A stretch of 29,393 nucleotides of DNA from a virus (IMGVR_UViG_3300045135_002039:1-29393); one strand, 5' to 3'; positions 14,308 through 21,572 are shown, numbered from the stretch's first letter. Numbers and translations: made by a program. The notes: generated by a model not told the origin, from the sequence alone.

Positions 14308-14635
14308 ACCCTGTATAAATTGTAAATGGCTTGAAACCCGGACGATTGTAGTAAATCCTGATGGTCAAGTTCTGCCTTGTTGCTATTTTGCAAATAGCTT
14401 ATATATGAATTTACAAACTGATGGCGCGGAAGCTCCAAGATGGAACGATACAGAAGTTTTAATAAATTATAAAAATAATATTCAAGAATATAATTTGAAT
14501 AATAAAACAATTACTGAAATTTTAGAATCTGATTGGTTTAACATTGATTTGCCAAAATCATGGGAAAGCTATGAAACTCTTCCTTCAGTATGTGGAACAT
14601 TTTGCAATGACATTCAAAAAGAAAATGAGGCCTAA
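14285..14635 (+). CDS. SPASM-like iron-sulfur domain, separate frame
   Basis: A 116-residue frame that reads like the C-terminal auxiliary-cluster (SPASM-type) domain of a radical SAM enzyme: CINC at 10-13, NPDGQVLPCC with C32 and C33, a TEILESDW segment as in SPASM proteins (normally I-x-E-I-W), and C103 and C107 at the end. It begins 23 bases before the stop of the radical SAM frame, shifted by +1. Either it is a split partner subunit or the pair is one protein joined by frameshift or broken by an indel. Confidence 0.65.
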   Translation: MHQNIKDKPCINCKWLETRTIVVNPDGQVLPCCYFANSLYMNLQTDGAEAPRWNDTEVLINYKNNIQEYNLNNKTITEILESDWFNIDLPKSWESYETLPSVCGTFCNDIQKENEA

Positions 14636-15227
14636 CGCCTCACAATTTCCAAATATGCATGGTTATGCTTTAGAAAAATTAGAGGAATTAAATCATCCTT
14701 TAATCCCTAAATTGTATTATTATGACGATGAAGAATATGAATGCCAATTCATTGATGGATTAACTTTAGAAGCTTTTATTATGAAACATGGCGATTATGA
14801 TGTTGCTCTTAATGTTTTAGAACAAGTCAATGATTTAATGAATAAAATGGCAAAAATTACTTTGACCTTTGAATGGGAAAATATGTGGAATGATTTATAT
14901 TGGAGAATGTCTGCTGATGATATACACGCTGCAAATATTTTAATCGATAAAGATGGAAATCCTTATTTAATTGATTTAGATCAAATAGGATTTTGGCATC
15001 CGTTTACAGTTTATCAACTTATGATGAACGCACATATGAAACTTACTGATTCTTTACGATATACTTTTATTGGATGGCAGCATAAAAATCTCGCAAGAAA
15101 AATCGATCATTTATCAAACACGCATTTAAAATCTGCCATTGCGTACGAAAATGGAGTAAGACATGGGTTTTGGAATGTAAACACTGTAGAAGAAATTAAA
15201 GAAAACTATGAAAAGTATAAAGAATAA
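14625..15227 (+). CDS. Kinase-like phosphotransferase (APH/InaA type)
   Basis: A 200-residue protein with a catalytic-loop pattern DDIHAANIL (D98/D99, N104) and a metal-binding YLIDLD (D117, D119), matching aminoglycoside-phosphotransferase-like and LPS-type kinases. The N-lobe is short: no glycine-rich loop or obvious ATP-binding lysine is seen before the LYYYDDEEYECQFIDG hinge-like segment. It may phosphorylate a sugar or be a divergent or inactive kinase. ATG 14625 overlaps the previous stop by 11 bases; upstream in-frame sequence is shadow. Confidence 0.55.
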   Translation: MRPNASQFPNMHGYALEKLEELNHPLIPKLYYYDDEEYECQFIDGLTLEAFIMKHGDYDVALNVLEQVNDLMNKMAKITLTFEWENMWNDLYWRMSADDIHAANILIDKDGNPYLIDLDQIGFWHPFTVYQLMMNAHMKLTDSLRYTFIGWQHKNLARKIDHLSNTHLKSAIAYENGVRHGFWNVNTVEEIKENYEKYKE

Positions 15228-15894
15228 ATCAGACCCTTTTATATTATGGGCTAGTCCAAGAACTGCTTCTACGGCGTTTTTCTATGAATACGCAAATAAA
15301 AATAATATAAAATATGATGGCACTAATCACGAACCGTTATGTCCATTTGATGGCAATTTATATTCTAAGAAAACCTCTATGCAAAATATAGAAGATGTTT
15401 TAAAACAAAATTTATCTTTTAAGTTCATGGTAGTAGGATATAATCAGAGTTCATCAGAAAAATGGCAAATTAAAAAATTATATAATTCACTTCCAGCTTT
15501 AGACTATCATCATATAATACTTTTTAGAAAAGATGTTTATGCAAGACATAAGTCTTTTGCATTTTCTATGTCTACTCAAATATGGCATCCGAAACATATT
15601 GAATCAACTGAATTTGACGGTTGGTCAAAAACAACTGATTTTACTAAAAATCATAATCTTGCGCTTGGAGGTTTAAAACAATCTTTAGATAATTACGTTA
15701 AATTAATAAATTTTTTAAAAGACGAAGAATTAGAATATCAAATTGTAGAATTTGAAGATGCGTGTTCATATATAGGAAAAGATACTTCACAAGGCACGAC
15801 AAGTTATTATGGCGAATATGAAGATTTAGAATTAAAAGAAAAATTAGAAGATTTAATGAATAATCATGAGTTTACAAAAATATGGAATACATAG
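15208..15894 (+). CDS. Second sulfotransferase-like protein
   Basis: A 228-residue P-loop protein. Near the start is ILWASPRTASTAFFYEY (the PAPS 5'-loop, 12-28), and IILFRKDVYARHKSFAFSM gives R107 and S116 as 3'-phosphate contacts. This is the sulfotransferase layout but not a close copy of the one at 3480-4166. The target is unknown. It overlaps the kinase gene by 20 bases and the next gene by 13, so the cassette is one transcript. Confidence 0.6.
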   Translation: MKSIKNKSDPFILWASPRTASTAFFYEYANKNNIKYDGTNHEPLCPFDGNLYSKKTSMQNIEDVLKQNLSFKFMVVGYNQSSSEKWQIKKLYNSLPALDYHHIILFRKDVYARHKSFAFSMSTQIWHPKHIESTEFDGWSKTTDFTKNHNLALGGLKQSLDNYVKLINFLKDEELEYQIVEFEDACSYIGKDTSQGTTSYYGEYEDLELKEKLEDLMNNHEFTKIWNT

Positions 15895-16439
15895 TACCGC
15901 CCGCTCTTTCTAATGCATGGCGTCAATATCATTATATAAATCATTCAAAAGATAAAGATGCTATTATACATTGTGAAGATATTAATCAGTCTTTACTTTT
16001 TTGGGAAGCATTTAAGCATTTTTTTAAGATACAAGTAGAACCAAAAGAATTTATCGAAGCAACTTCAGAAGTAAGAAAGAATTATGAAGTTTATCAAAAA
16101 CCAACAAAAAATGCTCAATACCCGGTATTTAAAACATATTTAAAAGAAGAACCATTTGAAATGCATCCATTAGTGTATTCTATTATCGATTCAGATACAC
16201 ATCAAAAGGGAATACATTATAAGTCAAAATTAAATATTATAAAGAATTTAAATGGAATTAATTTAGGAGACTCTCGTAACTTTAAAGATGCAGATGAGTT
16301 AATTCATAAGATTATACAATTAGCGAATGCCGAAACTTTTTTAGGTTCTAGTTGTTCATGGGCTTGGATATGTCCTTATTTTGATACTACATGGATAGAA
16401 ATAAAAGAATATAATTTTGACTGGCATAATGACAACTAA
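15882..16439 (+). CDS. Unknown protein, glycosyltransferase C-lobe-like end
   Basis: A 185-residue protein. The C-terminal part, DELIHKIIQLANAETFLGSSCSWAW, resembles the nucleotide-sugar side of GT-B enzymes such as heptosyl- or fucosyltransferases, where a helix precedes a 'fiG..S' loop. The N-terminal part has no clear match. A sugar transferase role is a weak inference supported by the cassette. Confidence 0.4.
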   Translation: MEYIVPPALSNAWRQYHYINHSKDKDAIIHCEDINQSLLFWEAFKHFFKIQVEPKEFIEATSEVRKNYEVYQKPTKNAQYPVFKTYLKEEPFEMHPLVYSIIDSDTHQKGIHYKSKLNIIKNLNGINLGDSRNFKDADELIHKIIQLANAETFLGSSCSWAWICPYFDTTWIEIKEYNFDWHNDN

Positions 16440-17280
16440 AACACAATACATTTTTAAAGATAGAGAAACGATGTATAGTCCTATGGAAGATAGGATGTCG
16501 TTAGAAGATCCGTTTAGTTCTTTAATGTTAATCGATATAATGGCAACAGAGTTATGTAATTTAACTTGTGAGTTTTGTCCACGTGCACATGGGTATCCTA
16601 ACTTAAATCTACATATGGATCTTAAGATAGTAGAAAAAGTGGCAAGAGATCTTTCAATTAGTTTTTATCAGAATAGAATATTATATTGTGGATTTGGCGA
16701 AAGTCTTTTATATAACCATCTTACTGAAAGTATTCAGATATTTAAAAAGCATATGCCATGGCAAAGGAACATTCATTTAGTTACAAATGGCGATAGACTT
16801 ACATATGATAAAATCTTAGAACTTACTGATGCTGGCCTGAATAAATTTTTCGTATCAATGTATAATGGACCTGAGCAAGAAGATCAGTTTAAAGAATTAT
16901 TTTTAAAGGCTGGTGTAGATGATTACATTTTACAACATTACTATAAACCTCCTGAAGAAGATTACGGATTTTTACACTTAAGCAATAGGGCAGGATATTT
17001 GTTTAATGAAAATCTTATTAGTGATGGATGTAACATTCCATTTTATGCAATGAGTCTTCACTGGAATGGAGACGTATTACTGTGTTCTCATGATTGGGAA
17101 AAGAAACAGATTATGGGAAATGTGATGGAGAAAAGTGTACAAGATATTTGGTTAGAAAGTGAGTTACTCAATAAGTTTAGAGAAGAATTAATGAAGTCTC
17201 GTAATATGCATCCGTGTAATAAATGCAATATTAAGGGATTATTATATGGCAACGAAAGTAAAAAAATTCTAAGTTATTGA
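16429..17280 (+). CDS. Radical SAM enzyme with SPASM-like C-terminus
   Basis: A 283-residue protein with the cluster motif CNLTCEFC (C43, C47, C50), a GFGESLL segment in the GGE position, HLVTNGDRLT, and a complete C-terminal region: SLHWNGDVLLCSHDW, then MGNVMEKSVQDIWLES and HPCNKCNIKG. This last order is typical of SPASM or twitch domains. Unlike the radical SAM pair at 13513-14635 it is in one frame. ATG 16429 is preferred to TTG 16417. Product unknown. Confidence 0.75.
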   Translation: MTTKTQYIFKDRETMYSPMEDRMSLEDPFSSLMLIDIMATELCNLTCEFCPRAHGYPNLNLHMDLKIVEKVARDLSISFYQNRILYCGFGESLLYNHLTESIQIFKKHMPWQRNIHLVTNGDRLTYDKILELTDAGLNKFFVSMYNGPEQEDQFKELFLKAGVDDYILQHYYKPPEEDYGFLHLSNRAGYLFNENLISDGCNIPFYAMSLHWNGDVLLCSHDWEKKQIMGNVMEKSVQDIWLESELLNKFREELMKSRNMHPCNKCNIKGLLYGNESKKILSY

Positions 17281-17300
17281 TTTTAAACAAAACAAAAACG

Positions 17301-17329
17301 TGTACATATGTATTTTAATAGTGTAGGAT
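17301..17329 (+). promoter_or_regulatory. TGTACA-class promoter 3
   Basis: TGTACA 17301-17306, 17 bases, TAGGAT 17324-17329, preceded by AGTG. It starts the small-gene region after the second accessory cassette. Followed by the leader repeat. Confidence 0.7.
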
Positions 17330-17354
17330 GGTTATATCAAATAAGGAGATAACC
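17330..17354 (+). repeat. Leader sequence shared with 8649-8672
   Basis: GGTTATATCAAATAAGGAGA and following bases, between promoter 3 and the ATG at 17355, nearly match the leader before 8673. It includes the ribosome binding site AAGGAG. Downstream coding sequences are unrelated by eye. Confidence 0.65.
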
Positions 17355-17678
17355 ATGAAAACTTTCAATGTATATCAGCTACACGGTTCAAGCTTTCGCG
17401 ATGAGCGTTTTCAACTAGGTTTTGGCAAAGATCCAAAAGCTTTGGCCGAAAAACTTTTTAACGATTGGTCTTATACACTTGTTGCAGAAATTTCTGCACC
17501 TGATCTAAATGGAGTTTTTCAAGTTGGCAATATCGGCCCTGAGCAATACATCAATCGTATCGCAGATCGTATGGCTTCAGTTTCTGTCGGTGATATTATC
17601 GAAGATCCTGATACACGTAAGACTTATCTTGTTGCTAACTTTGGTTTCACTGAACTTTTTGATATGGAGGCGGTATAA
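17355..17678 (+). CDS. Hypothetical protein, probable early gene
   Basis: A 107-residue protein with no recognised motif, alternating strands and helices (MKTFNVYQLHGSSF at the start). First gene after promoter 3; the start at 17355 follows AAGGAGATAACC. Arginine codons are CGN, unlike the cassette before it. It overlaps the next gene as TAATG. Confidence 0.65.
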   Translation: MKTFNVYQLHGSSFRDERFQLGFGKDPKALAEKLFNDWSYTLVAEISAPDLNGVFQVGNIGPEQYINRIADRMASVSVGDIIEDPDTRKTYLVANFGFTELFDMEAV

Positions 17679-18073
17679 TGTACGGCGATATAATTTCAGA
17701 TCTTCATAAAGATGCACGTGGCTATCGTCCTTCTCAATATTTTTGGGAAGGTTGGAAAGAGCTTTCTGACGAAGGTCAAAAAGAAATTTTCGATATGCTT
17801 GCAGAAGAGCTTGAAATAAGAGAGCAAGACGAACGCGAGATGGAGCAAAGAGCCATCAAAACATTCGAAGCACGTATCGCCGATGTTATCAAGCTTGGTG
17901 CTGGCGATCGTCAGACAGCTCTTCGCTGGATTACTTCTCAAGAGAAATTCTACCACTCACAAAGTGTTGAGCATTTTGTTTGGGAACAAGGTATCTTATT
18001 CACCGATTATGGTAAAAAACTTCTTAACGAATTGCTTGAGATAGTTGAGTATGAAGAAATGGAATGGGTATAA
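17678..18073 (+). CDS. Charged helical hypothetical protein
   Basis: A 131-residue, mostly helical protein rich in Glu and aromatic residues (FWEGWKELSDEGQKEIFDML, later HFVWEQGILFTDYG). No family recognised. Linked by TAATG to both neighbours, with GGAGG before its ATG. Confidence 0.62.
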   Translation: MYGDIISDLHKDARGYRPSQYFWEGWKELSDEGQKEIFDMLAEELEIREQDEREMEQRAIKTFEARIADVIKLGAGDRQTALRWITSQEKFYHSQSVEHFVWEQGILFTDYGKKLLNELLEIVEYEEMEWV

Positions 18074-18297
18074 TGGAGAAATATAATGGAAAAACTTACG
18101 ATGATCGGCATGGAGGCCCTTTTGATCGTGGAGCGGCTGATTCGTATTACCGTCGTGGTTCTAAGCCTCATTTTTATATCGGTGCAACTTATCAATCTGA
18201 TCTCATAGAAAAGGACTATATGACTGATGAGCAATTGGAAGCATATTACGCAGGTTATAGATACAATGAAGACCTCGGTCACTACAAAGAGTGGTAA
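18073..18297 (+). CDS. Small hypothetical protein rich in Tyr, Asp and Gly
   Basis: A 74-residue protein with a loop-rich first half (YDDRHGGPFDRGAADSYYRR) and a helical end (TDEQLEAYYAGYRYNED). The TAATG overlap sets the start at 18073 rather than 18064. Function unknown. Confidence 0.6.
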   Translation: MEKYNGKTYDDRHGGPFDRGAADSYYRRGSKPHFYIGATYQSDLIEKDYMTDEQLEAYYAGYRYNEDLGHYKEW

Positions 18298-18298
18298 T

Positions 18299-18535
18299 AT
18301 GTTTACAAATGAAATAGAATTTGACGAAACAATTACAACGGTTATGGACGATAAAGGACGGTTTGAAGACGTCGTAATGTTCATAGCCGATGACGGTTGT
18401 TATATTCGTCAATATAACGAAAAGATAAATCGATATGATTTAATTCATATGTCACACGAAATGTTTAAAGAAATGATAGAAGCTTTAAATCATAAAGAAG
18501 GTTTCTTTGTATCGAGGTTTAAGAAAGATGAGTAG
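18299..18535 (+). CDS. Conserved-looking marine phage protein, unknown
   Basis: A 78-residue, acidic, strand-rich protein (MFTNEIEFDETITTVMDD, then VVMFIADDGCYIRQY). I recall similar short proteins in marine T4-like phages. It begins one base after the previous stop and overlaps the next gene by 8 bases. Confidence 0.62.
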   Translation: MFTNEIEFDETITTVMDDKGRFEDVVMFIADDGCYIRQYNEKINRYDLIHMSHEMFKEMIEALNHKEGFFVSRFKKDE

Positions 18536-18698
18536 TGATATCGCACATGTACAAGTGCAAATTATGCAACTTACAGAAAAATTAAATGATATTGAAAAAC
18601 GTTTAAGTAAAGCTGAGCAAAGAGTAATGGATCATAGCGATGATTTGCGTGGTCTAAAACGTGATGTTGATGCAGTAAAGGGAATTTTACGTGGATGA
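18528..18698 (+). CDS. Small coiled-coil protein
   Basis: A 56-residue protein, almost all one coiled coil: heptads such as IMQLTEKLNDIEKRLSKAEQ continue to DLRGLKRDVDAVKGIL. It could oligomerise or bridge partners. It overlaps both neighbours and lacks any other motif. Confidence 0.6.
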   Translation: MSSDIAHVQVQIMQLTEKLNDIEKRLSKAEQRVMDHSDDLRGLKRDVDAVKGILRG

Positions 18699-19558
18699 GT
18701 AAGACTATTATATTTGGTGCAGGACAAATTCCTGTTACGGATAAAATTGATACAAACTTAGTTACACTTAAGAGAGCTATCGATTGGGCAGAAGAAAATA
18801 ATATAGATTATTTGTTAACTCCAGAAGGTTCTCTTTCTGGATATGTTCCATCATTTAATGAAGAAGTTTCTGAAGAAGCTATTGTCGAAGCAGTATGGGA
18901 AATCGTTGACTATGCAGCTGCAAAAAAGGTAGGACTTGTTTTAGGAACAAAGTATAAAGAAGACGACAGGGTTTTCAATCAAATTCGTGTGTATGATAAA
19001 GAAGGATTGTTTGTCGGTGCACATGATAAGATGTATTCACTTGCTGAATACGATCGATCTGAAATGCCTCATCGTATTGATCCAATTACTATTAAGCACA
19101 ATGGATATAAAATTAAAGCTCTTTGCTTATTGTGTAATGATTTTTGGGGAGGCTATAACCAAGATGCCTATCCTTTACCAAAAGTAATTAACGAACCAGA
19201 AACAGCTGCTCATCTTATTCTTCATGGTAGTAATGGATTTAGGGGATTTGGATTACAATCAGAAGATATTCTATACGAATGGCATAATGCTGTGTTGAGG
19301 TTCATGAGCTTTGAATTACATACACATGTAATTACGGCAGATAATTCTATTACGATGCATGGTGGTGACTATGATGGTAGAACAAGCAGTCGAAGCGGTG
19401 TTGTATATAATGGACAATGGTTGACAGAAGAAAAGAATGTTGGAGAACAATATTTTAAAATCGAATTAGATTGTGATAAGCTAACAAATTGGGAATATAA
19501 AGTAGATCCTGACATTGAACAAAAAAGAAAACATAATATTGGCACACACAGACTGTGA
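18695..19558 (+). CDS. Nitrilase-superfamily carbon-nitrogen hydrolase
   Basis: A 287-residue enzyme with the full catalytic triad of the nitrilase superfamily: E44 in LTPEGSLSGY, K112 in GAHDKMYSL, and C147 in ALCLLCNDFWGG. Members hydrolyse nitriles or amides or transfer acyl groups. The length is normal for a single domain. It starts inside the previous stop (ATGA) and uses both AGA and CGN arginine codons. The substrate cannot be read from sequence; amide or carbamoyl nitrogen salvage are possibilities. A dyad and promoter 4 follow its stop. Confidence 0.8.
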   Translation: MSKTIIFGAGQIPVTDKIDTNLVTLKRAIDWAEENNIDYLLTPEGSLSGYVPSFNEEVSEEAIVEAVWEIVDYAAAKKVGLVLGTKYKEDDRVFNQIRVYDKEGLFVGAHDKMYSLAEYDRSEMPHRIDPITIKHNGYKIKALCLLCNDFWGGYNQDAYPLPKVINEPETAAHLILHGSNGFRGFGLQSEDILYEWHNAVLRFMSFELHTHVITADNSITMHGGDYDGRTSSRSGVVYNGQWLTEEKNVGEQYFKIELDCDKLTNWEYKVDPDIEQKRKHNIGTHRL

Positions 19559-19570
19559 CATCTTGTCACA
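19554..19570. promoter_or_regulatory. Inverted repeat touching promoter 4, possible operator
   Basis: TGTGACA, TCT, TGTCACA: a perfect 7-base inverted repeat with a 3-base centre. It ends directly before the TGTACA of promoter 4 and overlaps the nitrilase stop. No T-run follows, so a terminator is unlikely; a protein-binding site is possible. It is not a correctly spaced CRP site. Confidence 0.4.
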
Positions 19571-19599
19571 TGTACATTATAAATATTTCAGTGTAGTAT
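19571..19599 (+). promoter_or_regulatory. TGTACA-class promoter 4 with embedded late octamer
   Basis: TGTACA 19571-19576, 17 bases, TAGTAT 19594-19599. The spacer itself holds an exact T4-type late octamer TATAAATA at 19578-19585. The same gene could thus be read both early and late. Confidence 0.68.
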
Positions 19600-19623
19600 G
19601 ACTTATATTCTGAAGGAGATAGC

Positions 19624-19878
19624 ATGAAGATTGCAAACACATATGATGAACGTATCAACCTAATTCGTGAAATCGCAGAGCGTCGTAAAAAGATGGCTCG
19701 CGTTAAAAAGCAATCTAAAGTTTTACCGAAGAAGGTGAAAAAAGTGAAGCGTGACTTTATGGACGTTCCAAAAGAAGGCGATAATGTTTACGCGTGGACT
19801 GATGCATCGAAGTATGCACAACAATATTATGGAGAAACCTTGTATGAAACAAGAAGGTTCGACAACGAATGGGATTGA
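19624..19878 (+). CDS. Small basic hypothetical protein
   Basis: An 84-residue protein with a lysine-rich middle (ARVKKQSKVLPKKVKKVKRD) and an aromatic, acidic end. GAAGGAG lies before the ATG, downstream of promoter 4. It overlaps the next gene by 35 bases. Nucleic-acid or host-protein binding possible; no family recognised. Confidence 0.6.
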   Translation: MKIANTYDERINLIREIAERRKKMARVKKQSKVLPKKVKKVKRDFMDVPKEGDNVYAWTDASKYAQQYYGETLYETRRFDNEWD

Positions 19879-20182
19879 TCCCATTGAAATTGAATTAATG
19901 CTGAGTCCTCTTAAGGGCCAGCTAGATGATATTACCAGGAAACTAGACGCTCTTATTGGCGTGACATTAGCATGGAATGAGAGTATTGATAATATCAATC
20001 GGCATTTGTCAGATAGTATGGAAGCTTTAAAAAACCATATGGGTTTGTTTGAAGACTCAGGAAATCTGATAAATATAGAAGAGTTCATATTGAAGAGTAG
20101 TTATGAACGCGATGAAGTGGATGAGAATGTAATCAGACTCAACCCTAATTTATTTAATGGAGGCGAAGATAGTGATAATTGA
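19844..20182 (+). CDS. Helical hypothetical protein
   Basis: A 112-residue protein with heptad-like helices (LMLSPLKGQLDDITRKLDAL and SDSMEALKNHMGLFE) and an acidic end. The start 19844 has TATGGAG about 10 bases upstream; earlier in-frame codons belong to the overlap with the previous gene. Function unknown. Confidence 0.58.
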   Translation: MKQEGSTTNGIDPIEIELMLSPLKGQLDDITRKLDALIGVTLAWNESIDNINRHLSDSMEALKNHMGLFEDSGNLINIEEFILKSSYERDEVDENVIRLNPNLFNGGEDSDN

Positions 20183-20201
20183 ACTTGATATGGAGAAGAC
20201 G

Positions 20202-20438
20202 ATGAATCGTATAGATATGATTCAAGAGCTTGTTACTCGTGATTGTAAAGTCATTTTTAAAAAAGTAGATGGCTCTGAACGAACTATGATGTGTACGCTC
20301 CGCGAAGCTGCTATTGATAATGGCAAAAAAGCTGGCCGTGAAGTAAAGGCACATAATGATAATGTACTTGCAGTATGGGATATAGAGAACAAAGGTTGGC
20401 GATCTTTTAGAGTTGATTCTGTAATTTCTTTTTCTTAG
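20202..20438 (+). CDS. SH3-like beta-barrel protein (DUF2693-type)
   Basis: A 78-residue protein. VIFKKVDGSERTMMCTLREA followed by VLAVWDIENKGWRSFRVDSV matches, as I recall it, small SH3-like barrel proteins widespread in T4-like phages. GGAG ends 6 bases before ATG 20202, which decides this start against the in-frame ATGs at 20157 and 20190. Role unknown; nucleic-acid binding is common for the fold. Confidence 0.6.
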   Translation: MNRIDMIQELVTRDCKVIFKKVDGSERTMMCTLREAAIDNGKKAGREVKAHNDNVLAVWDIENKGWRSFRVDSVISFS

Positions 20439-20446
20439 GAGACTAG

Positions 20447-20650
20447 ATGTATATACCACTAGAATGGTTATTTTCAATCATCACAATTGTGGTGGCATAC
20501 GGTACTTACAGACTCGGAAGGAGAGATGACGAAGACTATCGTCAAGATATTGTCGACGCAACTATAGACCATCTTATTCAAGAAAACATGGTTAAATGGG
20601 CAAGACGTCCTAACGGCGAGATAGAATTATTTCCTCTCGACGAAAAATAA
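20447..20650 (+). CDS. Small single-pass membrane protein
   Basis: A 67-residue protein with one N-terminal membrane segment (LEWLFSIITIVVAYGTY) and a charged cytoplasmic part ending ELFPLDEK. TAGGAG precedes the ATG. Last gene before promoter 5. Function unknown. Confidence 0.62.
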   Translation: MYIPLEWLFSIITIVVAYGTYRLGRRDDEDYRQDIVDATIDHLIQENMVKWARRPNGEIELFPLDEK

Positions 20651-20653
20651 ACG

Positions 20654-20682
20654 TGTACATTTGTTTTTATTTGTGTTAGAAT
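20654..20682 (+). promoter_or_regulatory. TGTACA-class promoter 5
   Basis: TGTACA 20654-20659, 17 bases, TAGAAT 20677-20682, preceded by GTGT. Drives the gene at 20708 and probably gp33. Confidence 0.7.
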
Positions 20683-20707
20683 ATTAATATGAATGAAGGA
20701 GTATATT

Positions 20708-21178
20708 ATGGAACCAGTGAAAAAAGTTCGTAAAAAACGTAAACCAATGTCACCTGAGCAACGTGCTGCAGCTGCAGAACGTTTGGCTAAGGCTCGCGAA
20801 AAGCGAATGAAGGAGAATCCACCTACATATAAAAATGTACATCCATCTGTCTTAGCTATTCCAGAAGATCAACCAATGTCTTTGAAAAATATTCGTAGAT
20901 GGATTAAGACTCAAAAAGATTTAATGTCTGCTGAGCGTAAAGCCGTGCGTCAAGATGTAAAAGGAGCAGTTGCTCGTTTTAACAGTCATCAAAAATATAT
21001 AAGTAATCTTGAACGATTCTTACGAGATGGTGATTGGGCCGATGACTACTATGGCGAATATCAACAAAATAAAATCAAATGGCGGTGTGTTGCACCAGCC
21101 TATGATAGAGAAGGGAATCAGAAACGAACACACGGTGTTTTCTATGAAGACCTCGGTTTCGTTTGGAGTGATCTATGA
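20708..21178 (+). CDS. Conserved T4-like phage protein upstream of gp33
   Basis: A 156-residue protein with a basic N-terminal helix (KKVRKKRKPMSPEQRAAAAE) and a central helical part (LKNIRRWIKTQKDLMSAERK). GAAGGAG precedes ATG 20708. It overlaps gp33 by 4 bases. I recall similar proteins next to gp33 in marine T4-like phages, function not known; DNA binding is possible from its charge. Confidence 0.62.
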   Translation: MEPVKKVRKKRKPMSPEQRAAAAERLAKAREKRMKENPPTYKNVHPSVLAIPEDQPMSLKNIRRWIKTQKDLMSAERKAVRQDVKGAVARFNSHQKYISNLERFLRDGDWADDYYGEYQQNKIKWRCVAPAYDREGNQKRTHGVFYEDLGFVWSDL

Positions 21179-21405
21179 TAGAATCAAATTTTTTAACAAA
21201 ATCTAAATTCAGTGTTCTTATTGAGAATGCTGTAATCAAAAAGAAAATGTCATACATGGATGCCGTCCTCGACGTCTGTGAAAAAAATGACATTGATCCT
21301 GAAGATGTAAAGAAATTTATATCAACACCGATCAAAGATAAAATCGAGGCAGAGGCAATGCGCCTTAATTTTCTTCCGAAAGGAAATACCCTACTTTTTG
21401 AATAA
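21175..21405 (+). CDS. 33: Late transcription co-activator gp33-like
   Basis: A 76-residue protein resembling the short gp33 of marine T4-like phages: SYMDAVLDVCEKNDIDPEDV, then KFISTPIKDKIEAEAMRLNF. In T4, gp33 binds the RNA polymerase beta flap and links it to the sliding clamp, making late promoters active. Its position shortly upstream of gp32 is the T4 order, and the TATAAATA sites in this window are its expected targets. It is shorter than T4 gp33 (112 residues, as I recall). Confidence 0.72.
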   Translation: MIESNFLTKSKFSVLIENAVIKKKMSYMDAVLDVCEKNDIDPEDVKKFISTPIKDKIEAEAMRLNFLPKGNTLLFE

Positions 21406-21416
21406 GGAGAAATTCA

Positions 21417-21566
21417 ATGACAGTAACTCGTGACGAACGTATGGCAAAGTCTGAAGCAGCTAGAACAAAGCGTAAACTGCTAAAAGAAACTTTACTATCG
21501 AAGACCGACAGGTTTTACACGAGAATGAGAAAACTCCGAAAGAAAAAGGCTAAACACAATGCATAA
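21417..21566 (+). CDS. Tiny basic protein between gp33 and gp32
   Basis: A 49-residue, highly basic protein (MTVTRDERMAKSEAARTKRK, ending in RKLRKKKAKHNA) with AAGGAG before its ATG. T4 has the small DNA-binding gene dsbA in a similar place; this is a positional hint only, with no sequence match seen. Confidence 0.55.
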   Translation: MTVTRDERMAKSEAARTKRKLLKETLLSKTDRFYTRMRKLRKKKAKHNA

Positions 21567-21572
21567 ATATCA

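Noticed and set aside
19554-19570. CRP (cAMP receptor) site
   Set aside because: TGTGA and TCACA are 7 bases apart, not the 6 of the CRP consensus, and no host context is known.
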